A DNA stretch of 26,861 nucleotides from Planctomycetota bacterium (lineage in GTDB: Bacteria; Planctomycetota; PUPC01; JACPCR01). Each line of letters begins with the position of its first letter. The first letter of the stretch is position 1. The stretch spans positions 1-26,861 of the forward strand of contig JASLXP010000063.1 in the NCBI GenBank assembly GCA_030740295.1, given 5' to 3'. Of the stretch, positions 14,772 to 22,146 are shown piece by piece. Both the position numbers and the translations under genes were made by a program. The notes beneath the pieces are model-generated. The model had not been told where the DNA came from and ran no database searches. It saw nothing but the letters and a program-made list of their open reading frames with translations.

Positions 14772-16310
14772 CTACTCAGCCTCCTCACCTGCTTCGGTTT
14801 CAGCTACAGATTCATCCTTTGGAAAAGCGCAGTTCGCGGCGAGAGCGACGATTACGCACACCGGATTACAAATGATCGGCCTCATCAGGAAGCTCACCTT
14901 TGAGGCATCCTCGCCCCAGATCGCAGTTGGTCTGCCCATCAGGAATGAGAGGCAAACATAGCTGGCGGCGAAGCCGATGATGGCAGCCCACTTGTTCACT
15001 TTGATGGGCAGGAAAGCGAGGACCATCAGGCCAAGCACGCCATTGGTCAGCACACCCATGACCGTATTAAAGACCACCTGCATGCTGGCCTTCTCTTTGG
15101 TGAAGCTGAGCGCTGCGATGATGGTGAAAATGCCCAGGATCACCGTCAGAATGCGCGCGAGGTTGAGACACTGTTCATCGGTCTTTTCGCCATCGGACAA
15201 CCGTTTATAAAAATCTTCCACGATCACTGTTGAAGTCGAATTCAAAAGCGAATCGATGCTTGACATCGCCGCGGCACAGATGGCAGCGATGATGGCGCCG
15301 GCGAGGCCGGCAGGAAGCTTGGTTGCGATAAAGTAGGGATAGATGGCGTCCTTCCTTCCGCCTTCGAGCAGCAACGGGACATTGGGATCTGGATTGGCCT
15401 GGTAGAAAACGAAAAGCGAAGCGCCGATAAAGTAGAACGCATACCCAAGTGGGATGTATCCGAGCGCAGAGATCCAGACGCTTATGTTTGCCTTCTTTGT
15501 GGACTCGGTCGTCATGTAACGCTGGGTCATATCCTGCTGCGAGCCGTAGATGCGAATCGTTTCGAATATCGTCTGCAGGACAAGCCAGACAGTTCCCAGT
15601 TTCATGACGTCCATGTTCCAATCGAACGTCCGGAACTTATCATGCTCTTTTGCTATCTCGCCAAAGTTCGCGTCGCCCATCCCGGTCATGATGAAAAAGA
15701 TGGTAAAGACGGCAGCAACAGAAAAGAGAATCACCTGGATGGCATCCGTCCAGACCACGGCCTCGATGCCACCTATGACGGTGTAGATGGTGATGACGAC
15801 GCCCATGATCACGATGGTCGTTGGGAGCGAGAATCCGGTGATGATGTGGAACGCCAGCGCCGGCAGGTAGAGCACGATCCCCATCCTGGCCACCGAGAAG
15901 AGACAGAAACAGATGGCGGCCATGATTCGTGAAGAGACGTGAATCTTCTGTTCAAGATATTCATACACACTGATCACCCCAGCCTCGCGATAAGCCGGCA
16001 GCACGAACTTCGTGATGACAAAGGCCGTGAGGATCAGAAATGGAAGCTGCACCGTCCAGGTCATGTCGAGGTCACCAAATGCGAGCCCCGAAAGCGCCAT
16101 CATGGTAAGCGCGGAGAGATACGTGCCAAGGAGTGACAGGCCGACGGCAATGTGATTGAGCTTGCCTTCCGCAATGAAAAAGCCCTTCGCACTTTTGATC
16201 TTTCGGCTGCAGTAGAATCCGATACCGAGCATGCCGAGGAGATACAGGACGAGAACAGCGTAGTTGGCAGCACCAAAATCGGGGTGTGTGATTTGCGGCA
16301 GATTTTCCAT
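14772..16310 (-). CDS. Sodium/solute symporter (SSS family)
   Basis: The 512-residue polytopic inner-membrane protein has the 13-14 helix pattern of sodium:solute symporters. Recognisable elements are the first helix (YAVLVLYLLGMLGIGFYCSR), the AEGKLNHIAVGLSLLGTYLSA segment with the helix-unwinding region used in substrate and Na+ binding, YEYLEQ, GGIEAVVWTDAIQ after helix 6, and AAICAAAMSSIDSLLNS, which holds the Na2-site serines. The start at 16310 is chosen over an upstream in-frame ATG at 16385 because AGGAAAG lies just before it and the protein then starts at the usual family length. It is followed on the same strand by the GH20-like gene, which suggests uptake of a sugar or sialic-acid-like product. 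The substrate is not readable. Confidence 0.93.
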   Translation of the reverse strand: MENLPQITHPDFGAANYAVLVLYLLGMLGIGFYCSRKIKSAKGFFIAEGKLNHIAVGLSLLGTYLSALTMMALSGLAFGDLDMTWTVQLPFLILTAFVITKFVLPAYREAGVISVYEYLEQKIHVSSRIMAAICFCLFSVARMGIVLYLPALAFHIITGFSLPTTIVIMGVVITIYTVIGGIEAVVWTDAIQVILFSVAAVFTIFFIMTGMGDANFGEIAKEHDKFRTFDWNMDVMKLGTVWLVLQTIFETIRIYGSQQDMTQRYMTTESTKKANISVWISALGYIPLGYAFYFIGASLFVFYQANPDPNVPLLLEGGRKDAIYPYFIATKLPAGLAGAIIAAICAAAMSSIDSLLNSTSTVIVEDFYKRLSDGEKTDEQCLNLARILTVILGIFTIIAALSFTKEKASMQVVFNTVMGVLTNGVLGLMVLAFLPIKVNKWAAIIGFAASYVCLSFLMGRPTAIWGEDASKVSFLMRPIICNPVCVIVALAANCAFPKDESVAETEAGEEAE

Positions 16311-16316
16311 GAGACT

Positions 16317-16321
16317 TTCCT
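16317..16321 (-). promoter_or_regulatory. Ribosome binding site of the symporter gene
   Basis: AGGAA on the minus strand, 6 nt before ATG 16310. It decides between this start and the in-frame ATG 75 nt upstream. Confidence 0.5.
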
Positions 16322-16349
16322 GGGAGAAATGCAGATATATCGACGAAGG

Positions 16350-16378
16350 ATTGTAAGCAGACCGAATCAAAAACCCAA
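16350..16378 (-). promoter_or_regulatory. Possible promoter of the symporter gene
   Basis: On the minus strand TTGGGT (16378-16373) and TACAAT (16355-16350) are 17 nt apart and about 40 nt before the start codon at 16310. The -10 element is good, the -35 weak. It lies in a divergent intergenic region. Confidence 0.3.
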
Positions 16379-16406
16379 GCCCCAAATTTCATCCTCTTGC
16401 CTGGCC

Positions 16407-16434
16407 TTGAACCGACCGGTTCGCGCACCATAAT
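16407..16434 (+). promoter_or_regulatory. Promoter with overlapping palindromic operator before the YbjN-like gene
   Basis: TTGAAC (16407-16412) and CATAAT (16429-16434) are separated by 16 nt and about 30 nt before ATG 16465. The spacer contains the inverted repeat GAACCG-AC-CGGTTC (16409-16422), which overlaps the -35 element, as repressor operators often do. AGGA (16456-16459) serves as SD. Confidence 0.4.
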
Positions 16435-16464
16435 TCCAGAACATGTCAATGGCGCAGGATTAAC

Positions 16465-17139
16465 ATGAACGACGAACAGGAACACACCAGCGAAGCGCAC
16501 AAGATTACCGAACCGGAAACAGGGCAGGACTGCCCCGCAGAGAGGGTTGTTACGCCTTCCAATATTGTCGACGCCGGTTCGACCATTGAACTGCCGGATG
16601 CGGAGACCGGTGAAGATCGGGCCACGACCGATACCGCCTTTATGGTCGAAACCGCTACAGTGACTTCATCGGTCCTGGGCACGACCGTGCCGCCCATTAC
16701 GGACTCCGGGGCCCTGGCTCCGATGATCGATTACAGGCGGCTGATCGATATGGCCCTGGAAGGGACGCCTTACGAATTCATCCCCGACACCGATGGCAAA
16801 AAACATCATCGCATTCACGTGCCGTTGAGGGAGGGCCGGAAGCAGACCGTTTATCTGATCGCGGATACGCTGGACAGTGAAAGCGCGCCGCTCATCTGCC
16901 TTTATACGATCTGCGGTCCGGCGAATGGCCTCCATCATGAAGAGCTGCTCAAACGCAATATGCGCCTTTCATACGGCGCCTATGCCATTGCCGAGCACCG
17001 CGGCGAGAGATACTTTGTGATGGTCAACAATCTGATGGCGGAGGCGACTTCCCCGCTCGAACTTCGCAAGAGCATCAGCTATCTTGCCAGACATGGGGAC
17101 TCACTGGAGAGGGCGCTCTCAGACGAGGATGTGAGATAG
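16465..17139 (+). CDS. YbjN/CesT-like chaperone-fold protein with disordered N-terminus
   Basis: The 224-residue protein has no signal peptide. Residues 1-85 are acidic, Thr/Glu-rich and probably disordered. Residues about 88-224 resemble the YbjN or type III secretion chaperone-like fold: a RKQTVYLIAD strand, LICLYTICGPA, LLKRNMRLSYGAYAIAEHRGERYFVMV, and the closing helix LRKSISYLARHGDSLERALSDEDVR. The N-x-x-L-x-Y-G-x-x-A pattern and the final LE-x-x-L-x-x-x-D are typical of the family. YbjN-like proteins are linked to stress and motility regulation; here the role is unknown. It has a good SD, AGGA, and its own promoter-like region. It is divergent from the symporter gene. The fold call is moderate. 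Confidence 0.6.
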   Translation: MNDEQEHTSEAHKITEPETGQDCPAERVVTPSNIVDAGSTIELPDAETGEDRATTDTAFMVETATVTSSVLGTTVPPITDSGALAPMIDYRRLIDMALEGTPYEFIPDTDGKKHHRIHVPLREGRKQTVYLIADTLDSESAPLICLYTICGPANGLHHEELLKRNMRLSYGAYAIAEHRGERYFVMVNNLMAEATSPLELRKSISYLARHGDSLERALSDEDVR

Positions 17140-17279
17140 CCTCAAGGTCGATTCAGGACTACGAGTGAATGTTCCTTCAGTGTTGGAGTGTTTTCTGTTG
17201 GAGTTAGGCGCTTTTTTAGGCGCTAAGGGGTCTCAAACCTAAAGAACTTTTTTCGATTTGGTTGGCAGCGACATATGGC

Positions 17280-17339
17280 CACAGGCTGCCAGCCTGTGAG
17301 CCGAAATAAATCAAATGAGCCTACAGGCTGGCAGCCTGT
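17280..17339. repeat. Pair of inverted ACAGGCTG palindromes
   Basis: The first copy, CACAGGCTG-C-CAGCCTGTG (17280-17298), has 9-bp arms. The second, ACAGGCTG-G-CAGCCTGT (17323-17339), has 8-bp arms. Flanking AGCC/GGCT bases show the copies are in opposite orientation, 24 bp apart. Confidence 0.8.
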
Positions 17340-17460
17340 GGCTACGCTGGTCTGTTGCCCGAAGGGCCATTTCTTCGCAGCGCAGTCTGAGAAGAATCGT
17401 AGAGTCTGACTCTATGACTTCTCCGCGCCGTGCGAAGATGTTGGACTGCTTGCTGGGTGC

Positions 17461-17553
17461 GCCGGCGTCTCGCCGGCATAGCGACCTCCGGTCGCTTCCG
17501 AAAGCCAGCGGGGCGCTGGCGTGCCTAAGTTGCGGCCGCAAGGTAGCCTTAGG
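17461..17553 (+). repeat. Multi-hairpin dispersed element, copy 1
   Basis: Three consecutive hairpins with 3-nt loops: GCCGGCG-TCT-CGCCGGC (17461-17477), GCGACC-TCC-GGTCGC (17481-17495) and GCCAGCG-GGG-CGCTGGC (17504-17520). A fourth structure follows, CCTAAG (17524-17529) pairing with CTTAGG (17548-17553) around the palindrome TTGCGGCCGCAA. A second, inverted copy of most of it lies at 20470-20529. Confidence 0.8.
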
Positions 17554-17644
17554 GCTTTCTTCGGAAACGCGTGAAGGCGTCACAACACAACGGAGCTGAT
17601 ACTGAGCTAGGAACACTTGTTAACCAGACTGTATCTCTTCACCA

Positions 17645-18193
17645 ATGGGAAGCCCCGCCAGCAAGACAAAGCGATTACTGAAGCTCTCATTCGTCATTGT
17701 CTGTAGTTCTGCCGGTCTGGGCCTGGCCATCGGTTTGGGGTGGGCTCTCTGGGGCGACATCAAAGGCCAGCATCTAGCGGTCATTGTTATCAGTGTTGTT
17801 GTCGGGACCATACTCGGACTCCCGGTCACCGCCTGTTTTATCATCGACAGTTGGTTAAACCGCCTGTCGAGGAAGATTCTAACGGCCCTTTTACCCCTGT
17901 TCGTATTGTCATTCTGCGTTCCATACTACGGCGGCTTGGTCATGTTCCTGCAGCTATCGGCCATACTCTTCCCAACCTTCGTACCAGTTAGATGGTGGTC
18001 TGCGCTTCTGGTCAGCCTGATAGCAGGTTTCGCTTTCTTGTGGCTATGGTTCCTTCTTCGGACCAACCACCTCGCGCCCATAAGGTCATCTGACGATATT
18101 TTCGTTTTCTATCCTTTCGCAATTGTCGTTGTCTCACTGTCCGCGTGTGTTGCCAAAGCCCTCAAGAGGACATACGTTGACGTTGGCTCCTAA
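17645..18193 (+). CDS. Small multi-pass membrane protein of unknown function
   Basis: The 182-residue protein is very hydrophobic, with about five predicted helices (near residues 12-34, 43-66, 78-97, 101-130 and 148-168) separated by short charged loops, such as the basic KTKRLLK at the N-terminus and NRLSRK in the middle. I do not recognise a family and no catalytic motif stands out. There is no clear SD before ATG 17645, and the upstream region is a palindrome-rich spacer. It ends 15 nt before the DUF6785-like transporter, so the two are probably co-transcribed. Base composition is slightly more AT-rich than its neighbours. It is probably a real gene because the frame stays open with a consistent membrane pattern, but the start is uncertain. 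Confidence 0.55.
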   Translation: MGSPASKTKRLLKLSFVIVCSSAGLGLAIGLGWALWGDIKGQHLAVIVISVVVGTILGLPVTACFIIDSWLNRLSRKILTALLPLFVLSFCVPYYGGLVMFLQLSAILFPTFVPVRWWSALLVSLIAGFAFLWLWFLLRTNHLAPIRSSDDIFVFYPFAIVVVSLSACVAKALKRTYVDVGS

Positions 18194-18208
18194 TGAACAC
18201 TTCCTATC

Positions 18209-20245
18209 GTGACACCTCGCGGCATCATCCTTGGTCTTGCCGGTGCGCTGTTTGTCTGCGCCTACACCTACTTTAACGATTGGGTGCTGCGGCAGACGCA
18301 TTTTATCGGCAATCACATGCCGGTGGCGGTGTACGGGATGCTGGTTTTCTTTCTGCTGTTCATAAACTCCCAGCTCAAGCAAGCGGCCCTGAAGGGCGGC
18401 GAGGTGGCGGTCGCGCTGGGATTGGTTCTGATGGTTTGCGTGATACCGGGCTCGGGTCTGATGCGCACGTTTACGTTCGCGCTGATGCTGCCTAATCACC
18501 TGAACAAGCTCGAGCCCGGCTGGCGCAAGGAACAGGTCCTCAGCAATGTTCCAGAGGGCATGCTGGTAAATCCCGGCAAAGATGAGGACAAGATCCTCGG
18601 CAGTTTTCTGCAGGGCTACAGCGGGTCGTCCGGACATATTCCAGTCGATGACATTCCATGGTCCGCGTGGGCGAAGCCCCTCGCGTTCTGGGTGCCGCTC
18701 ATCTTCTGCATGTGGCTGGCTTTGATGGGACTGAGCCTGGTTCTGCATCGTCAATGGTCGGCGCACGAACAACTGCCATATCCGATCGCGTCGTACACCA
18801 ATGAGCTGATGCCGACCGATGGACAAACTGTGAGCCACATCTTTACCAACCGGCTTTTCTGGATTAGCTGCGGCGGTGTGTTTCTTATTCATTTCAACAA
18901 TTATTGCTTCCAGTGGTTTCCAGAGACCTTTCTGCGGGTGCCCCTGCAACTGGACTTCGGTTCGTTACGCGCAGTGGCGCAGACTTTTCTCGACGGCGGT
19001 GGATGGATGGTCCTCAGACCGATCATATTCTTCACGGTGATTGGGATTGCTTATTTCATCCCCAGCGACCTCTCCGGAGCGTTTGGGTTTGGCCCGTACA
19101 TCTGGGCCTTCATCGCGGGGTCGCTTGTCAGCTACAACATCTCGCCAAATGCGCCTGTCATCGGCACGGGATACATCAGCCCGTCACCGATCATGTTTAT
19201 TCAGTTTGGCGCGGCCATCGGCGTCTTCCTGTTCGTGCTCTACAACGGACGGCACTTCTACGGCTGCGTATGCAAGGCTGCGTTCAGTGGGGACAAACCG
19301 GGGGAGGTGGATGATTTTGCCGTCTGGGGATTGCGGGTGTTCCTGGTCGCTTACGCCTGCTGGGCAGGGCAGATGATCCTGGGAGGGGTGGACTGGATTC
19401 TTGCTATCGCTTTCACCTCGATCATCGTCGTATATGCAGTCGTGGTCAGCCGCATCATTGCAGAGGCCGGCCTTTTTCATCTGCAACTCGTCGTGTTTCC
19501 GTGCGCCATTCTGTGGGGCCTGTTCGGGAGATCCCTTGGCGCGACCCAACTACTGATTCTGGAAATGTGCACCATCATCATGATCATCGATCCGAGGGAG
19601 TGCTTCATGCCGTTCCTGGTGAACACCCTTCGCCTGGTCGAGCTGCAGGGCGAGAGCCTGGGCCGTTTCTGCAGGTATGGCGCGCTGGCGCTGTTGGTCG
19701 GATTGTTCGTTGCCCTGCCGGTGACGATTTACATCCAATACGATCTGGGCGCACAGGCGATCCCGGATTCCTGGGCGCAGAGACATGTCCCGCGTTTTCC
19801 ATTCAACAATGTGGTCAAAGCCACGGAACGTCTGACCTCCCAGGGCTCGCTCGAGGAAAGTGAGTCGCTGTCCAGTTTGCAGAGGCTCCGGCAGATGTCC
19901 CCCAACCGGGCCTGCGTGATTTCACTGGTGATTGGGATTGGTCTAGTGATTTTCTGTTCCGGGATGCGTCTGCGCGTTTCCAGATGGCCCGTCCACCCGC
20001 TGGCTTTCCTCGTCTGCGCGACATGGCACATCAAGCATTTCGCGTTCTCATTCATCATCGGCTGGGCCATAAAGATCCTGGTGATCAAATACGGCGGTGC
20101 GGGCACGTATAACAAAGTCAGGCCCTTGATGATCGGACTGATCGTTGGCGAAGTGATGGGGGCCATCGCGCCCAGCCTGGTGGGGCTGATTTACTTTCTA
20201 CTGACGGACCAACAGCCGCCGTCGTTCAGGGTGTTGCCGGGGTGA
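18209..20245 (+). CDS. DUF6785/OPT-like multi-pass transporter
   Basis: The 678-residue inner-membrane protein has about 14-16 hydrophobic segments and a large non-membrane loop (about 100-165) with LEPGWRKEQVLSNVPEGML, characteristic of the DUF6785/DUF6784 proteins related to oligopeptide transporters and common in planctomycete-like genomes. Family-like stretches include PWSAWAKPLAFWVPL, RQWSAHEQLPYPIASYTNELM and a C-terminal RWPVHPLAFLV and IKILVIKYGG. Start codon GTG 18209 is chosen because an in-frame stop (18194-18196) lies just upstream and the ATG at 18193 is out of frame. No SD is present; coupling to the previous gene 15 nt upstream may drive translation. The substrate, perhaps peptides or metal chelates, is unknown. 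Confidence 0.75.
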   Translation: MTPRGIILGLAGALFVCAYTYFNDWVLRQTHFIGNHMPVAVYGMLVFFLLFINSQLKQAALKGGEVAVALGLVLMVCVIPGSGLMRTFTFALMLPNHLNKLEPGWRKEQVLSNVPEGMLVNPGKDEDKILGSFLQGYSGSSGHIPVDDIPWSAWAKPLAFWVPLIFCMWLALMGLSLVLHRQWSAHEQLPYPIASYTNELMPTDGQTVSHIFTNRLFWISCGGVFLIHFNNYCFQWFPETFLRVPLQLDFGSLRAVAQTFLDGGGWMVLRPIIFFTVIGIAYFIPSDLSGAFGFGPYIWAFIAGSLVSYNISPNAPVIGTGYISPSPIMFIQFGAAIGVFLFVLYNGRHFYGCVCKAAFSGDKPGEVDDFAVWGLRVFLVAYACWAGQMILGGVDWILAIAFTSIIVVYAVVVSRIIAEAGLFHLQLVVFPCAILWGLFGRSLGATQLLILEMCTIIMIIDPRECFMPFLVNTLRLVELQGESLGRFCRYGALALLVGLFVALPVTIYIQYDLGAQAIPDSWAQRHVPRFPFNNVVKATERLTSQGSLEESESLSSLQRLRQMSPNRACVISLVIGIGLVIFCSGMRLRVSRWPVHPLAFLVCATWHIKHFAFSFIIGWAIKILVIKYGGAGTYNKVRPLMIGLIVGEVMGAIAPSLVGLIYFLLTDQQPPSFRVLPG

Positions 20246-20295
20246 GGAGGTGTGGGAGGATGGTGTGTGTCAGTAAAGACCTGTCTGCCCCATCT

Positions 20296-20323
20296 GATGC
20301 TGGATACTGGATACTGGATTCTC
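20296..20323. repeat. GATACTG heptanucleotide array (4 units)
   Basis: GATGCTG, GATACTG, GATACTG and GATTCTC are in exact 7-bp register. It is the inverted partner of the array at 20380-20414, and both lie between the convergent DUF6785-like and STN-domain genes. Confidence 0.7.
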
Positions 20324-20379
20324 GCTATTCCGATTCGCTCATGACCCCGGTCTCAAATCAGACGCATTAAGAGGACCAA

Positions 20380-20414
20380 CATCCAGCATCCAGCATCGAG
20401 TATCCTGTATCAGG
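20380..20414. repeat. CATCCAG heptanucleotide array (5 units)
   Basis: CATCCAG twice, then CATCGAG, TATCCTG and TATCAGG, in exact 7-bp register. The reverse complement carries the CTGGATR words of the array at 20296-20323, so the two can pair across a 56-bp spacer. Confidence 0.7.
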
Positions 20415-20469
20415 ACCGAATGAGATGACACACAGGTGCATTCCCAAAAAGCAGGCGATGTGAGCCGCC

Positions 20470-20529
20470 CCTAGGCACGCCAGCGTCCCGCTGGCTCCGG
20501 GAGCGACCGCAGGTCGCAAAGCCGGCGAG
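20470..20529 (-). repeat. Multi-hairpin dispersed element, copy 2 (inverted)
   Basis: On the minus strand this matches 17471-17530: the second half of the GCCGGC stem, GCGACC/GGTCGC with a different 3-nt loop (20503-20517), the GCCAGCG/CGCTGGC stem (20479-20495) and the GTGCCTA end. Several loop differences keep the stems paired. It abuts the 3' end of the STN gene. The rest of the 284-bp gap (20246-20529) holds only the two heptanucleotide arrays. Confidence 0.8.
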
Positions 20530-21183
20530 TCAGTCTGTTTCAGGTGTCTGTTTCTCGTCAGAGCCCTTGGCACTTGCAGCGATGAATTCTGTGATGAATT
20601 CATCGACCGGCGCGATGAATGGGGGCTTGTTCCTCACCACCAGGCGGCCGTCCACGAATCTCAACAGGGTGCCATTAATCTCCCAGTCAGCCTTAGGTAT
20701 AAGATCCTTCACCGCTTCAAAAAGTGCCTGCTCTGCACCCGTGGTCAGGATGCCACGACAGTCATAAGCCCTGGTCACGGTGGTTGGCTCGAAACGGTCA
20801 GGTGAAGCAATGAATAAGGCGCCGTGCCGGTAATCGTAAGTGAGGTTGGTCAGGCGGAGAATCCACTCCAGCGCGGCAACAGTTTTCATATCACCAACTT
20901 TCAGGGTGACCGGGTGATCATCACCAGCAAGGGCCGCGGGGTCGACGACGATATTCGTACCAGTCAGACCTATCAGGTGCGAAACCACATCCTTCAATGG
21001 TGTGTCGACAAAATCGAAATGGATCCGCTTCTCGAGAGCCTTCTCTATCTTCTGTTGCCATTCCGGTTTCTTTTCCTTCCTTGCTCTGTGCGTTGGCTTG
21101 GCCTTGATCAAAACATCAGGCCCGTTCTCGCTGAACGCAGCGGACGGGATACAGAAGACCATCATCAGGCTCAGCGTCCTCAT
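20530..21183 (-). CDS. Secreted STN-domain (secretin/TonB short N-terminal-like) protein 2
   Basis: The 217-residue protein has a signal peptide (1-18, ending AAFS before E19). A basic spacer (KKPEWQQKIEKALEKR) precedes an STN-like domain (about 53-130): IHFDFVDTPLKDVVSHLIGLTGTNIVVDPA, then VTLKVGDMKTVAALEWILRLTNLTYDYRHGALFIA. The last part has the RLVVRNKP element shared with its neighbour. Secretins and TonB receptors use this domain, but no secretin pore or barrel is present here. It is a tandem paralogue of the upstream gene (shared KPEWQ, FDFV-TP and TLK-DMK blocks) and overlaps it by 4 nt (ATGA), with AAGGA as SD. Its role is probably periplasmic protein interaction. Confidence 0.7.
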   Translation of the reverse strand: MRTLSLMMVFCIPSAAFSENGPDVLIKAKPTHRARKEKKPEWQQKIEKALEKRIHFDFVDTPLKDVVSHLIGLTGTNIVVDPAALAGDDHPVTLKVGDMKTVAALEWILRLTNLTYDYRHGALFIASPDRFEPTTVTRAYDCRGILTTGAEQALFEAVKDLIPKADWEINGTLLRFVDGRLVVRNKPPFIAPVDEFITEFIAASAKGSDEKQTPETD

Positions 21184-22070
21184 TTTGCAGGGTCCTTCAA
21201 TGTCTTTGATTGGTTGCTGCCTGAACTGAATTCATTCATGAATCTGTCGACCTCGCGGACCAGCCATTGCTCATTCCTGACAACGAGCCTTCCCTCTATG
21301 AATCGCAGGAGAAGACCATTCTTTTCCCATTCAGCGGCAGGATGGAGGGCCTGAATGGTTTGCAGCAGTTGCATTTCTGTGCCAGGCCGAATGAGCTTTC
21401 GACAGTCGAAAACTCTCGTTATCAGAACAGGCATCTGCCTGTCCCTCGAGGTGATAGTGATGGGTTTCCAGTGTCGGATGTCCCGAGCCGTTGCGGCGCG
21501 TGTAATCCTCCAAACCAGGCCAGCCTGATCCATGATCAGATCCATGGCGTGACGAAGTTTCATGTCTACGGCTTTGAGAGTGATTGGAAGGTCATCCTTG
21601 CCGACAGCTTTCGGATCGAGGGAACAGCCTGTGCCTGTCAGGTTCGTCACGAATGCCACAACATCGACGATTGGTGTGTTCACAAAATCAAAGGAGATTC
21701 TCTTCTTCATCTGCTCCTCGAGTTGCTTCTGCCACTCCGGCTTTGTGCCGTGCGGATTTGACCGTGTGGGGGCCTTGATGGCTTTGACAGAGAATGTCTG
21801 CTGGTCGTGTGTTGCCTTTTCCGCGGACACTCTCGGCACGGCGAGATGTAGTGGCATGATCGGATTCTTCTCCGCTTTCAGATCGCGTATGACTAATGGC
21901 GATTCACCCCGCGCCATCATCGATTTCTCATCCACGATGAGATACAGGAAACGCGCGGTCGGCGCCAGGTGCACCGTCAGACCTTCGCAGCGAAAGTCTC
22001 CTTCTGTTTCGCCCGAGTGGAGCGATGCAGTGCAGGCGAAGGCAAGATGAACCAGGAACGGCAGATTCAT
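21180..22070 (-). CDS. Secreted STN-domain protein 1
   Basis: The 296-residue protein has a signal peptide (about 1-19, MNLPFLVHLAFACTASLHS). An extra N-terminal region (about 20-110) is absent from its paralogue. An STN-like domain follows (about 124-205), with RISFDFVNTPIVDVVAFVTNLTG and LPITLKAVDMKLRHAMDLIMDQAG. The C-terminus contains RVFDCRKLIRPGTEMQLLQTIQALHPAAEWEKNGLLLRFIEGRLVVRNE, matching the paralogue. No TonB box, barrel or secretin domain is seen. It lies 76 nt after the HtrA gene, in the same direction. The start has no SD; an ATTACTC/CTCACTC-type word repeat lies just upstream. The function is unknown, but the linkage to HtrA suggests periplasmic quality control or signalling. 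Confidence 0.7.
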   Translation of the reverse strand: MNLPFLVHLAFACTASLHSGETEGDFRCEGLTVHLAPTARFLYLIVDEKSMMARGESPLVIRDLKAEKNPIMPLHLAVPRVSAEKATHDQQTFSVKAIKAPTRSNPHGTKPEWQKQLEEQMKKRISFDFVNTPIVDVVAFVTNLTGTGCSLDPKAVGKDDLPITLKAVDMKLRHAMDLIMDQAGLVWRITRAATARDIRHWKPITITSRDRQMPVLITRVFDCRKLIRPGTEMQLLQTIQALHPAAEWEKNGLLLRFIEGRLVVRNEQWLVREVDRFMNEFSSGSNQSKTLKDPAK

Positions 22071-22079
22071 TGTTGAGCC

Positions 22080-22100
22080 AATGAGTGAGGAGTAATGGGC
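22080..22100. repeat. Short heptanucleotide array upstream of an STN gene
   Basis: AATGAGT, GAGGAGT and AATGGGC are in 7-bp register, 9 nt before the start codon of the STN gene. AATGAGT is also a unit of the array at 444-478. Confidence 0.4.
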
Positions 22101-22146
22101 AAGTTGCTGCTGCCTGAATCCTGCATCGGGAGAACGCTGGCCACGC

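Larger units (their letters stand above)
17140..17644. repeat. 505-bp intergenic region full of palindromes
   Basis: No gene is supported here. From 5' to 3' it holds a 15-bp direct duplication beginning TGTTGGAG (17181 and 17196), a direct repeat TTAGGCGCT (17205, 17217), two inverted copies of an ACAGGCTGSCAGCCTGT palindrome (17280-17298, 17323-17339), a TAGAGTC-T-GACTCTA palindrome (17400-17414), and the three-hairpin element at 17461-17553. No transposase or terminal duplication is visible. Confidence 0.75.

Noticed and set aside
17140..17644. Insertion sequence
   Set aside because: There is no transposase frame and no flanking target duplication; only short palindromes are seen.
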